DNA from: Vitis vinifera
Taxonomy: Eukaryota > Streptophyta > Magnoliopsida > Vitales > Vitaceae
Direction of reading: 5' to 3'
Length of the DNA: 64,000 nucleotides
Assembly: GCF_030704535.1 (NCBI RefSeq)
Contig: NC_081820.1
Location: 23,926,001-23,990,000, forward strand
Made by a program: the position numbers and the translations under genes. The notes under the pieces were generated by a model. It saw only the letters and a list, made by a program, of their open reading frames with translations, was not told where the DNA came from and searched no databases. Of this stretch, positions 47,578-60,199 are shown in pieces (position 1 is the first letter of the stretch; every line of letters begins with the position of its first letter).

Positions 47578-49790
47578 TTTTATTTTCCAAGAACTGGAGA
47601 TAAACATATCTCCATGAATCATTAAGCAGCAAAGAGACATGAGAATCTTTTCTAATGAATCTAAGAGCAATACTAATATAAACCATTAGTCAATTGAATT
47701 TGGTCTTCACTATGATTGGGGTGGGAATCTTCTGATCTTGTTTCATCTCTTTTAACAACTTTTTAGAAGGGGCTGATTCATGCCCAATTGGTGTCTCAGC
47801 TGATTCGTGTTCAGCTGGTGCTCCTTGATTGAGGAAGTGATCAACAAAATTTATACCTATAACACCATACACTAGGGTAGCAAATAAAAAGCTACTATAG
47901 TATAGTGGCTCTAGGGTCGTTCACTGGGAATGACTAACAAGCAATCAATGATACCAATTCCAAGTGAATTGGTCTTGTTTCATTTCAAGGTTAGCTTAAG
48001 AAATAAAACACAAACTTTGATTGGTAAAGGTTGAGACTTAAACTAACTAACTTAACAGAAGTTTGGAATAATTTAGGAAGAAAAGCATTCCTTGGAGATT
48101 TAGGTTCACTAGGGTGGTTCCTCATGCAAAAGACATAGCTCCGGTCAGATGGTTCATTTCCTCGCATTAGAGATTCAACATGTAGTCAATTCTCTAACCG
48201 GTGATGTACAGAGACTCCTTCAATTAGATTTCACTTTAATTCTCTCACTGATGCAACTTGCAATGGTTTCAGCCTCTCACCAAGCCTCAACCATTCAAGG
48301 TGATCTTTAACCTTGGACTTCCTTTCACAAACTCGCAAGAGATAACTAATGGATGTCTCATAAGAGTCCAAAAGCTTACCAAGTGTTGGTAATTCCAGAA
48401 AATCCTACCTTGAAGTCACCTCCCAGAGGCTCGCAAGGGGTAAACTAGTGTATTTCCATGGTTGGAAATCACTTGCCTTACCAAGTGTTGGCCCAGGTGA
48501 CTCTAAGGTGTTTTAAGTTAACTAAAAACATAGAAATCACTAAAGGATTTCACTTCCTCTTCATTACTAGCTAAAACCACAAAGCTTTGTATTCTTGCAC
48601 TTAGAACCTTCCCCGGCAACCATAGCTCCAAGGAATTGGACGTTTAGTTACTCATTCTCTGGGGAAAACTCCTCAGAGAATTCATAACTTAGAAATAAAA
48701 TGAAAATACAAAGTGAGAAGGTAAGGCAGTAGAAAGAAAAGACCTTTACTTGCTTAACCAAACGTCTACAGAAGGGACCCCTCTCTGAGAACAGGCTCCC
48801 GAGAGGTATATATATATCAAAATAATATAAAACTAATTGTTACAAAGATATTTAGTCTTTTTACTAACTTAAAAACTAAAGAATCATGTAATTGGTGGTT
48901 TACAAGGAGTATTTTGGGATTTAGACAACAAAAATCTAATGGAAAATATCTCCCAATGTCGGTAGCAAGCTTCGGAAGGCTTCAGGAACCATTTCGCAGG
49001 AGAAAAATGGTGTCTGCGAAATTCAGGAGAAAAATGGTGTCTGCGAAATTTCGCAGACACCCAAGAGGGCTGCGAAATTATTTCGCAACACCAAGCTATC
49101 TTCACAGGGCTGCGAAGTTGGCTTCCACCTTGAGGTTCTCAGCTCCCTTCTCGCGGCATGGTTCGTGCATCGTCAGAAGGAGAAACACCTTACTGTACAA
49201 AAGTGCTGCGAAATTCTCGCAACAAAAGGCTGATTCCGCAGCACTTTAGAGTGATTGACTTGCAGTGGCTGTAACTTCTTCGTTTCAACTCCGAATCGCG
49301 CACCGTTTGAAGCATTGAATTTTTGACTTCCTGAGCTTTGAAATGGTATATAGCGTGCATCATTTGGACTTCATAAAGTGCTCCAAAAGTGGCTGCTACG
49401 ACTGTCATCAAGAATAGGCTTTATGGCAGATTCTCTTTGCTTTTTCTCCTTGCAATCCGGATTCACTCTTGGCAAATGAATTCTCAACTTTGCCCAAGAT
49501 TCCTCATAGCTCTCCTCATTCTTGACTTGCTTTGGTGATCAAAATACTAACAAAAACACCAAAACTTACACAAAGTGATCAAAATTCCTTTAAAGGATCC
49601 TTAACATGCCAATTGAGTTAAAAGGCCTAAACTACTACTCAAAAGTGTTTAAAAAGATTAATTATAGGCTATCAAATAGCACTTTTTGAGTAGTAATCAG
49701 GGGCCATAAAGCTCAGTGTTTCCTTCACATAAGAATTGAAGCTTTATAGTTGAGTATCCAATGGTATTTTACCAAGCAACTAATTTGAAA
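47578..49790 (-). pseudogene. RLP C-terminal relic (copy 2), split by an LTR-type insertion
   Basis: 47578-47773 and 49700-49790 together equal the relic at 20850-21130. The intervening 47774-49699 is the inserted element. The relic was already without a reading frame before insertion, because copy 1 is equally degraded. Confidence 0.7.
47774..49699. mobile_element. Solo-LTR-like insertion, 1926 bp, with 5-bp target duplication
   Basis: The ends TGATTCA... and ...GTAATCA give TG..CA with a short inverted TGATT. GGGGC flanks both sides (47769-47773 and 49700-49704), while copy 1 has one uninterrupted GGGGC at 21040-21044. No gag/pol-like frame is present. A GGTCGTTCACTGGGAATGAC stretch near 47912 resembles a motif of long Gypsy LTRs of the Tat/Ogre kind; the family call is tentative. 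It is probably a solo LTR left by recombination, and younger than the duplication. Confidence 0.7.
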
Positions 49791-52106
49791 ATAAATTAGT
49801 TGTGCATTTAGTTATTTTTATTGATATTATGAAAATTTAGAAAAGTAAAAAAAGCATTTTAAGTTTTTGAAATATTTGTATATGTTTTTAACTTTTAATT
49901 TTAATAATAAATTATTATTTATTATATGATGCTATATATCATAGTTGAACCAATGACCCCGTTAGTGACCCATGACATAATTTTTTTTTTTTAATCCAAT
50001 ATCTTGTCCGATTATGAATACATTAGAACATGGAAAACACAATTGTATGGAGTTCTTGATATATTGAAAGCCCTAAAGATGCTCTTATGCTATTTTTGCC
50101 ATGATCATAACTCAAATAGTAAAAACAAAGTCAAAGTTTTAATGCTCAATTAGGCCAAGTGTTTTGTTGACTAGGGTCTATTGAAGTAAGTTTAGGGCCT
50201 TAATAATGGAAGTTAAGATTAGGGCTCTAGTTTTATTTTATTTTATTTTATTTTTAACAAATTCTTTAGATAACCAAATGGATATGATATATGATTAATC
50301 CAACCCATGAAGAATTGCTCTTTGTTTTTCCTTATGGATGATGAAAATAGTATATGCCAAAGACCAAATTAATATTACAACTTTTAGGATAGTACCCTTA
50401 AAAGTATAACATGATGTAATAATGAACGAATTTACTGTTTATAACATGATGTTGACTATTGGGTAGTCATAATCTCACTAAGCTACTATATTGTATGACC
50501 TTTCAACCTTTAGAGGATAGTGAGCTAGTGCTAAGGTCTTTAGTGACTTTGATGTATAAGTGAGACCTTAAGGTGGTCATATGTTCCCTATAGATTAGGT
50601 TATTGTTGATTGATGTTGGTAGTAGGAGGTATACTCAAGGCAGACAATATGATATCTTATAGGTTTGAGATAGGGTATTCTTTTAGGTGATCCTAAGGAC
50701 ATGTGATTAGAAAATCTATGACTGTAATAATTCCTTAATTGGAATTTGATATATGCTTTTTGTGATAGCATGTTAGTTGATCATATAATAAGAGATTATG
50801 AGACTCAAAGATGATAGGTAATCTTAAGAGGTTGATAGAATTCAACTTATTAAATTACGGATACCAGTTCATGGGAAGTACACATACTGGATAGACTCAA
50901 GGTTAGTATCTTGTTATAATATCATAATATATTGGAGTGCAATTGTAGTGGAATGTCAAATTAACTTTAGCATTTTGATTCAAAGGGAGTTGATATTTTT
51001 CTATGGGTCTCATTGGTTCCCACTCAAACTTATATTCCTTTGTGGGATGGTTTTTAAGGGATTTTGTGTTTTATATTCATATGTGTGCATAAGAGTTTTT
51101 TTTATAAATATATAAGGTTACATAAGAGCTTATGAATGATCTCTATGGATTAGACAAACTAATGAATTGGAAACTAATAGGGTTCATTAATAATTAGGAC
51201 CTAGGTAAGTTAGATTAATTGACTTAAATCCAACATTGACTCAAGTTACTTAAGCCCATAGGGAAAAACCCATATAAACCCTCTTAAGGGTTACGACTTT
51301 TAGAGTTTCTACCATTTAGACTTTTAAGGAAAGGAACCTTCACCTCCACCCCTCTGGAGAGGATTCTATCTCTTTTCATGCTAGAACCCAAGTAAGAGAG
51401 TCATTTGGTGGAAGATCTATTGGTTTATGAGATACACATTGATTCTTCATTGATTGGATTTCATCTTGAAACATCCAGCTCACAGGTAATAACACAATTT
51501 TCCATAGATCTAAGTTTTAATATTCATTATGCTTTCGCTTGCTAGATCTAGAGAACCCCTAAGATGTTTTTGCATGCACTCTAATGATATAGGGTTGGGA
51601 ATATAGATATCAAGATATTCCTTACAATAACTTCTTCTCAATTTATTTTCCGAGTCTTAATGCAAGTATACTAAGGACTATAAATTCAAAAAATAACCTT
51701 GATGAATTCTATTTGTGAACAAAAGCTCAATATTTGTTTCCAAATTTTAATGTTGATAACTTATTCCATTCTATCAATTTCATTCCTTTGTATATGTCAT
51801 ACTAATTTCATTCAAAGAAATATTAACAAACAACTCAATTTAGAGGTCAAAGTTACATTAGTGAAGCATTGTGTTTTTTATCATAATATAATAAATGTTT
51901 ATCAATCCTCTCACACCTTAACTTAGAAAAAAAGATGTAGTTGGCTTGTGAATTTTGGACTTTGAGGGTTGTTGCAACAAATACATTACAAAATAAATTG
52001 CTTGAATTAACCTCTCCAAGCATTACAATTATGTATTCCTTAGAAATTAGAAAGTAAAGGAACTAGCTTCCATGTTGCTTAGATAGTGCATTAATATGTA
52101 TATATG
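49791..52106. other. Gene-free stretch of copy 2 equivalent to 21131-23446
   Basis: About 0.3 percent different from copy 1. No gene. It contains the same possible old retroelement segment (about 51250-51620). Confidence 0.35.
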
Positions 52107-52108
52107 TA

Positions 52109-52140
<32 letters not shown>

Positions 52141-52167
52141 GAAAGAGAGAGAGAGAGAGAGGGAGAG
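52107..52167. repeat. (CT)n-(TA)n-(GA)n microsatellite hairpin (copy 2)
   Basis: Duplicate of 23447-23505 with a longer CT run and a shorter TA centre. Confidence 0.8.
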
Positions 52168-52191
52168 TTTGCAAGTAGATACATTGTTAAG

Positions 52192-55100
52192 TTACCTTCC
52201 ATATAAGCTAATTGTAATACTTGCATTACATAAGGAAATTAGATCCCCCATTGGGTTGTTCTGCCGATCTTGAGTTGACATTTCATGGGAATATAGAGTA
52301 GGCTTAGGAGGCATTTGCAAGATTTCAATGTCACCTTCAAGCATATTTAGTGCTTTGCTCATAGAAGGGCGGTCTATGGGCTTCATTTGCACACACCATA
52401 ATGCAACTATGATCATTTTTCTCATATATTTCTTTTCATCCTCTGTGGCATCGCCCATTTCCATATGTCCACCTTGTTCAATTTGGTCATAAATCCATGA
52501 TGGGAAGAATATCTCACTTAGATTTTCTTCATGTGCACTCACATGCCTCCGTTTTCCCACCATCTCCATTAACAACATTCCAAAACTATAAACATCAGCC
52601 TTATATGACACATGCCCAATGTTTTTATAGAACAATTCTGGAGCAATGTATCCTAATGTTCCTCGAGCTGCAGTGAGAGACACAATACTTTCATCTGTTG
52701 AATATAATTTTGCAAGGCCAAAGTCTGAAACTTTTGGAGTAAAGTCTTCATCCAAAAGAATATTGTGCGGCTTGATATCAAAATGTAGAATTTGCATGTC
52801 ACACCCTTGGTGTAAGTATTCAATTCCACGCCCTACCCCAAGTGCAATCTTGTACAATCTTTCCCAACTTAAAGGAATGCTCTTTTCTCCTTTGAGGAAG
52901 ATAAACTTGTCAAGAGACCCATTCGACATGAAGTCATATATGAGGGCCCATTTTGATCCTTCCACACAAAATCCAACAAGTCGTACCACATTAATATGAT
53001 GAATCCTTCCAATTGTAGCAACTTCATTAATGAAATCTTGCCCATTAGCTTTTGATATGACCAACATTTTTACTGCTACAATTTGACCACTTCGAAGTTT
53101 ACCTTTGTATACAGAGCCAAAGCCGCCTTGACCTAATTTATTTTTAAAATTATTGGTCATCTTCTTTAAATGTGAATATGAATACCTGATGGGCCGAAAT
53201 TTTTTGTGATTTTGCAAGAATTCTTCAATATCTTCATCTGATGATAAGTGTCTTCGATGGAACTTGAAGATCAAGTAGGAAAAAAGACATAACATCCCGA
53301 GTACCGTGCGTCCACCAACGATTGTTATGACTAATAGATAAACATGAGAAAGTTGAAATATTTTAGGAAAAAGGTTTATAAAGACACATTTAGATGTCAA
53401 ATCGAACAAATACAATTGCTTGAATGGGAGAGAAAATTGGGGGCATTTGGCTGCACAAAATTTGACCCTTGAATTTAGAATCAGCCAAATTTCACAATTT
53501 TGGCTTCTTTACATTCCATCCCACTGGATTTAATTTGAAATGAAATGTATCCAAATTCACAAAAACAGTTCCATGGAAAAACAAATATTTGGAAATTTCG
53601 TGGAACTAAAATGTAATCGAACCCAATTTTGCACAACCAAACAAATAGCAACCCTTTATTTAAGCAAAAGAATTTGACAGTCTACAATCTTAGATGCAAG
53701 AATTTCAAGGATTTCAGATAAGAGCCTACACAAATTTAAAATTGGAAGTTGGGAGTCTTACCAGCCTTTTGAACAACCCAGGCCCCTGATAAGAGAAAGA
53801 CATAAATTGAATTAGAAATGAGATGCATATGAGACATTAATTATAGGAGAAGAAGATATACAAACTACAGAAAGTAAGCATAATGAAAATGGAAAGTTCA
53901 ACATGTAAAACATGGAAGATAATAGAAGGAACTACCAAAGCCTCACCAACTAAAACACCACTGGAGGTATAGCGTCCATTATTGAGATATTTTCTAAGGC
54001 CTGCATGATTTAAACAGGAAAGCAGTATCAGTTATAGAAGATGAAAAGCCTAGTTCCAAAATTGCAGTTTGTATATTTGTTTATCCTAATTATTTACTAA
54101 ATCTTTTACTGCAAAATAACCCTTCAGTTCAAGCAAAAGAAAAAAGAAAAAGAAAAATTGCTTGACTTCCCAAAATAGAACTTCAAAAAATTAATAGTTG
54201 GAACTAGGTAGTAAGCATTACCTTCAAATGTAAAGGGACTTCGAAAAAAGGCCTCGGCTGTCAACAAGAGAAGACATAAAATTCAGAACGAGAAATATTA
54301 AGAGTGTAGCTATTATGATTTTTATTATCAATTAACAATGTTTCTATAATCATGGACAATAACACTAGGAAGCAAAAACATATTGAAAGTTCAATTAAGA
54401 AAAAAAATAAAAATAAAAATGAAAGAAAACAATCTCCAAAAGCCTTACTGAAAAAGTTGATCATTGGAATCAGTACATCATCTTTCAACTTGCTAAGCCC
54501 TGCATAAGTAAACCAATCAACTGAAATTAATTAGTTGTCCTAATTATTTAATTATTCAACTGCATAACTGGATTTCCAACTGGTGAGTTGGTCCACCACT
54601 TAGAAATTCTTCAGCACTTACAATTTCTTCCATCAGTCCAGTACTCGTCGCATATTATACTACTGTCTTTGAAATTCGGCTCACAGAAGCTTAGACCTCC
54701 TTTGCATTTGCCACAGCGGAAGTACAAAAACGATAGCTCAAGCCCCATAAGCAGAATTTCTTGCAAATCTGACATTGAAGTACTCTTTCTGGGCTCTGAA
54801 ACTGCCTCGAATTTACCGGTAACAACAGTCGTGCCCAAGGTGCATGAACTCTGAATATCTCTCGCCACCTTGCCTCGCCCAATTAGTGCATAAGTATATG
54901 CTTGTGAGGAAGAGACATGGTTATTGCTACCCTCGCAAGAAGTAATAGGAATGTGGTTATGATCATTGATTGTCCTTGTGCAGGTCATCAGAACTATAGT
55001 AGTGTGTTCATAAGGAGCTTGATATGGATATAGACCGTGTAATATCAAGGAATAAAGAGGAGTGGAGAAACAGTTGCCCTTCTCTAGACCAGGAACTACA

Positions 55101-55378
55101 ACTCTAATGGTGGAGTTATGGTAATTGATCTCCTCAACATAGTATTTCCCATATAAGATGGTACGGTTGTTTTCACAAACCAGCTCATATGCAAGATCAG
55201 GATCACCACAGCCAGGTAAATCACCTTTTAATCGGAAGGGGCTGCTGATGTTTCGGATATCTCCACAAGAAGACGGCCTGCAGGGCTGCTTCTCACTAGA
55301 AACACAATTTGAAAGGAACCAAACATGGAGGAGTGTCATGATGCCTATTCCCACAAGTCTTGCTTCTCTCACCATCAT
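52192..55378 (-). CDS. LRK-1': LRK10-like receptor kinase (GUB_WAK ectodomain), copy 2
   Basis: Exons (minus): 55378-54622, 54499-54449, 54257-54222, 54000-53947, 53785-53762, 53330-52192, giving 686 residues with all splice signals kept. It differs from LRK-1 by only a few residues: ARLVG for ARPVG near the start, KKFRPI for KNFQPI before the kinase, and [12 protein letters not shown] for [12 protein letters not shown] near the end. Kinase motifs ([24 protein letters not shown]) are intact, so both copies should be active membrane kinases. HFD marks the non-RD class. Confidence 0.9.
53445..53644. mobile_element. MITE in the last intron of LRK-1' (copy 2)
   Basis: Duplicate of 24782-24981 with the same inverted termini. 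Confidence 0.5.
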
Positions 55379-57764
55379 AGTTTCAGATGCAGAGGGAGAG
55401 CAGCTCTGGTTTTGGGCTAAGCCAGATCGGAGTTCAACTTTCTAGCCACTTGATTTTTCTTTTCATTGGTATCATAATCAACAACCCATATAAAATATCT
55501 GATTTTCTATATCTTAACCAGTAATCAGGTTTTATTATTATTATTATTATTATTTGTTGTTAAACCTGATGGGCTGGATCATTATCAATCAGGCTCCAAC
55601 GACGGCCTGATTGTAATGTACAAGAAAAAAAGAAGTTAATTAGAGTTAGGAGGAAATATCAAGGAAGCTTACTTTGCAAATACAAGTCAAGCTATAGATT
55701 TGTCACGACATGGGAATCCAATTTTTTAGTATTGAATTGAGTTCTTGTCCTTGAAGTATCACTCATCTAATAATAATAGGTTCAGGTTCAGAAAATATTA
55801 GAGGGAGAGCAGCTCTAGTTTTGGGCGTCCTTTGTTTAAAAAAAAAAGATATAAAACTAAAACCCAATTGGCAAGTCATCTCAGAATTAAACTTTGTTCC
55901 AACTTGATTTTTCTATTCATTGGTGTCACAATCAACTATATAAAAATGTTTGATTTTTCTACAAAACGCGTAATCAAATTTTATATTTTTTTTCTAATAT
56001 ATTGATATATTAGACTATGCAATTTAATATCGACAATTTTGTTCCATTGTTTTGACATTAGGATCTTTTTAAATTGTGTCTTACTCTCCATTGAAGACTC
56101 AAGACAGCTGTTTAATCAATTGGGATGATACATGTAAATAGAAATGTCCAAGAAAGGCAACTTAGGGATTATTAAGCATGGTGTGGATCAAGGTTTTTAA
56201 AACTAAGCTAAAAGGATTTTAAAATCATTTTGAAAATCTCCTCAAGCGCTCAAGTACTAAGGAGAGAGCTCAAAGAGCATTAAAGTGCTTTAAGAACGCT
56301 CAAGCGGTTGCATAGAGAGCCAAATCTCCACCAATTCTTTTTCATATTTTGACCGATTTTATTTTGGAAATCTTAATTTGAGCCCACAAGGTATTTATAT
56401 TCTATAAATATCATACCTAAAAAGGATTTTGTTTTTTATATGAATAATTTAGACAACCACATTTGTCTTTTTGTTCCCAAAACAATTAAAAAAGTTTGTA
56501 TTCACTTTTGTTGTTGTGAAGGAGATCTATATCCCCTCAAGTGCTAAGATTAGATCTATTGGAAGCACACAAGGTAGTACGTTATAGACATGAAGTGTTT
56601 TTTTCACAAACCAGCTCATATGCAGGACCAGAATGACCACAGCTTTAATTGAAAGGGGCTACTGATGTTTCGGATATCTCCACAAGAAGACGGCCTGCAG
56701 GGCTGGTTTTCACTAGCAACACAATTTGAAAGGAACCAAGCGTGGAGGAGTGTTATCATGCCTATTCCCACAAGTCTTGCTTCTCTCATCATCATAGTTT
56801 CAGATGCAGAGGGAGAGCAGCTCTGGTTTTGGGCTAAGCCAGCTCGGAGTTCAACTTTCTACCCACTTGATTTTTCTATTCATTTGTATCATAATCAACA
56901 ACCCATATAAAATATCTGATTTTCCATATGGTTTTCTTCTTCTTCTTCTTCTTCTTATTATTATTATTATTCAATTTCTGGTCAAACTTGATGGTCTGGT
57001 CATTATCATCAGGCTCTAACTACGACCAAATCAAATACTAAGCAAATAATTGCAATGTACAAGAAAAAAAGGTTAATTGGAGTTATAAGGAATATCAAGG
57101 AAGCTTACTTTGTAAATACAAGTTAAGCTACAGACTTGTCATGACATGGGAATACAAGTCAAGCTAGTGGCCGCCCAGCATCATATCTCCTTTTCCATCT
57201 CCACTTTTTTAGTAGTGAATTGAGTTCTTTTCCTTGAAATTAAACTCATATAGTTATAGGTTCAGAAAACAGAGGGAGAGCAGCTCTACTTTTGGCCGTC
57301 CTTTAATTCAGAAGAAGATATAAAATTAAAGCACAGTCGGCGAGCCAGCTCATAGTTCAACTTCGTTCCAACTTGATTTTTCTCTATTCATTGGTGTTAC
57401 AATCAACTATATAAAAATGTTTGTGTTTTCTGCAAAACGCGGAATCAATTTCTCTATCCTTTTTCTAGTCATACAAAGTCGTTTAAATGAGTAGTGGAGT
57501 TGACAGAAAATTGTTTGAAGTAGAAATGTTGGAGTCTCTCAATTAGTATATAATTTTAATGCACGTAAAATAATCGAATAATTGCAAAGTACACGACAAA
57601 AAATAAATAAATAAATTGGAGTGATAGGAGATATCAAGGAAGCTTAATGTGTAAATACAGGGAAGCAGCATATCTCCTTTTCCATCCCCAATTTTTTGTA
57701 TTGAATTACTGCAAAAACTCTAATCACTGCAAAAGGCTAGAGGAGGACTGCAAAAACCCTAGAG
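55379..57764. promoter_or_regulatory. Head-to-head promoter region of LRK-1' and LRK-2' (copy 2)
   Basis: The same four GAGGGAGAGCAGCTCT modules as in copy 1. TTA and TTC microsatellites differ in length. Just before the LRK-2' start a ~41-bp insertion creates three ACTGCAAAA repeats (57708-57755) where copy 1 has one. The TATA-like TATATAAAA is at 57408-57416. Confidence 0.6.
56596..56795 (-). pseudogene. Relic of LRK-1 exon 1 start (copy 2)
   Basis: Duplicate of 27934-28133, with the same truncated GUB_WAK start and no kinase. Confidence 0.75.
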
Positions 57765-60199
57765 ATGAGCAGTTTCTTGAAAATGGTTCTATCTTTATTT
57801 TTCTTCTTGCCCATGAGATTATTTGCAGAAATTGAAGTGAGTCAAGATGTCTGCAAGGTATCAAGGTGCAGTCACCATGGTCCGGCCATCCGGTTCCCGT
57901 TCCGGCTAAAAGACCAGCCACACCACTGTGGATATCCGGGGTTTGAGATATCTTGCACAGAGAAGAAGCAGACCATAGTGGAGCTGCCATATTCAGTGAA
58001 GCTCTCGGTAAAGAAAATAAATTACAAATCTCAGGAGATTGTCGTCCATGACCCAGATTTTTGCCTTCAAAGACAGCTTCAAAACTTTACTTTATCTGCC
58101 ACTCCCTTCAACTTCAAATTTCATTCTTTCTACTTCGTAAAGGACTTCATCTTCTTCAATTGTTCCTCAAGTAAAACAATGTACAAAAATTTATTTTGGC
58201 ACATCCCTTGCAGTTTTCTCCCCAGTAACCCAGTCCATGCTGTTGTTTCTGATACGGATCTCGACCAGTTGGACCTATCCTCTTGCCACAAGATTTTCAA
58301 TGTTTCACTTCCATTTTCTATACTTTATGGAGGGGAAAACTATTTTTCTTTCACTTGGTCAGAATCGATATGTGGAGACTGCGAAAGACAAGGTAAGAAA
58401 TGCAGACTGAAGAGCAACACTAGCAAGGAACCTGAAACTGAATGCGTTGAAAAACCAGCAAAAGGTACAACACTCATTCCTCTATAATCATTTACCTGCA
58501 TTTCTGAATTGTGCCCTTTACTCTTTAGTATAAAATTATGTAATTTAAAATCAGTAACTATTTGATTAGGTAAAGGAGCAACTACTGCAGAGGGTATGAG
58601 CTAATCAACTTCCTTCGAGCTATTATAAAAATAATTATTAGTAAAGATAGGTTTGGTTTCTAGAAGATCGGAGTAGGGAAACTGCAAGGAAAAAAAACAT
58701 AGCCATAGTATTTCCTAGAACCTAATGGAAGATAGGGGTTTTACATTTTTTAACTTCATGTTTGAGAAACCGGCCATAATGTAGGAAAGAGTGAGTACCT
58801 CTAGTGACGTGAGTTTAAGGGACACCCAAAAACGCAAGGTTTAAATCCATGACATTGTGTAATAGGTCCTGATTATATTACTTTCAAAAGCAACATGCTA
58901 ATGATTTTATTAATATTATTTTTTCTTCTTGCAGATGGATCACAAAAAAAACTGGTTACAGGTGATTTTCCACTCACCATACTTCTTTCTTTTTCAATTA
59001 TACTAAGAATTAAAAGAGAAAATTGACTCTCAATTTCATTCTTTTGCATTTATTGAAAAAAAAAAATTGTTTTCTCATATGCAGGTTTAATCCTTGGTTT
59101 CTTTCTTCTCGTGTTTGTAGTAATTACACTCTATTATGTATATAACTCAAATAAACTTGATAGAGAAAATACCAGAAAGATTGAAAAGTTTTTGGAAGAT
59201 TACAAAGCTCTCAATCCCTCAAGATACTCCTATGTTGATATTAAAAAGATCACAAATCACTTCAAGGACAAATTAGGTCAAGGAGGTTATGGATCAGTGT
59301 ACAAAGGAAAGCTTTCCAATGAAGTTCTTGTTGCAGTAAAGATCCTTAACGATTCCAAAGGCAATGGAGAAGAGTTCATTAATGAAGTGGGAACAATGAG
59401 TAGAATTCATCATGTCAATGTAGTTCGCTTGGTTGGATTCTGTGCTGATGGAGTTAAACGAGCTTTGATTTATGAGTTCTTACCAAATGAGTCTTTAGAG
59501 AAATTCATATTTCCAACACCCATTAAGAACCATTCACTTGGTTGGGAGAAGCTTCAAGACATTGCTATGGGCATAGCCAAAGGAATTGAGTATCTTCATC
59601 AAGGTTGTGAACAAAGAATTCTTCATTTTGATATCAAACCTCATAACATTTTGCTCGATCAAAACTTCAATCCAAAAATATCTGATTTTGGTCTTGCCAA
59701 ATTATGTTCTAAGGAACAAAGTGCAATTTCAATGACTGCAGCAAGGGGGACAATGGGTTACATTGCACCAGAAGTGATATCTAGGAACTTTGGGAATGTG
59801 TCTTATAAGTCAGATGTTTATAGTTTTGGAATGCTGTTACTTGGAATGGTAGGGGGAAGGAAAAATATTGATGTTACAGTTGAGAACACTAGCCAAGTAT
59901 ACTTCCCAGAATGGGTTTATACCCAATTAGATCAAAGGGAGGAAGTGCATATTCGGATTGAGAAAGAAGGAGATACCAAAATTGCAAAGAAGTTAACTAT
60001 TGTGGGACTTTGGTGCATTCAATGGTATCCAATAGATCGCCCTTCTATGAAAGTTGTTGTTCAAATGTTGGAAGGAACAGGAGACAATTTAACCATGCCT
60101 CCCAATCCTTTTGCCTCCATAGGTCCAACAAAAACAAACATCAAAAGGCCCAAAAAATCTCTTCAACAAGAGTTGACAGTTGTTCCAGAATTAGATTGA
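57765..60199 (+). CDS. LRK-2': LRK10-like receptor kinase, intact copy
   Basis: Exons 57765-58464, 58570-58593, 58935-58961, 59085-60199, in phase, 621 residues. Signal peptide (about 1-22), GUB_WAK domain (IRFPFRLKDQPHHCGYPGF; SCTEKKQTIVELPYS), cysteine-rich end (CGDCERQGKKC), two tiny exons, transmembrane helix from about 251 (GLILGFFLLVFVVITLYYV), kinase with GQGGYGSVYKG (about 315), VAVK lysine (336), HFD (431-433), DFG (451-453), APEV. HFD indicates a non-RD kinase. Subdomain IX reads YSFGMLLLGMVG; the usual glutamate of LLLEM (kept in copy 1) is glycine here, which may weaken activity. It is the only full-length LRK-2 in the window. Confidence 0.92.
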
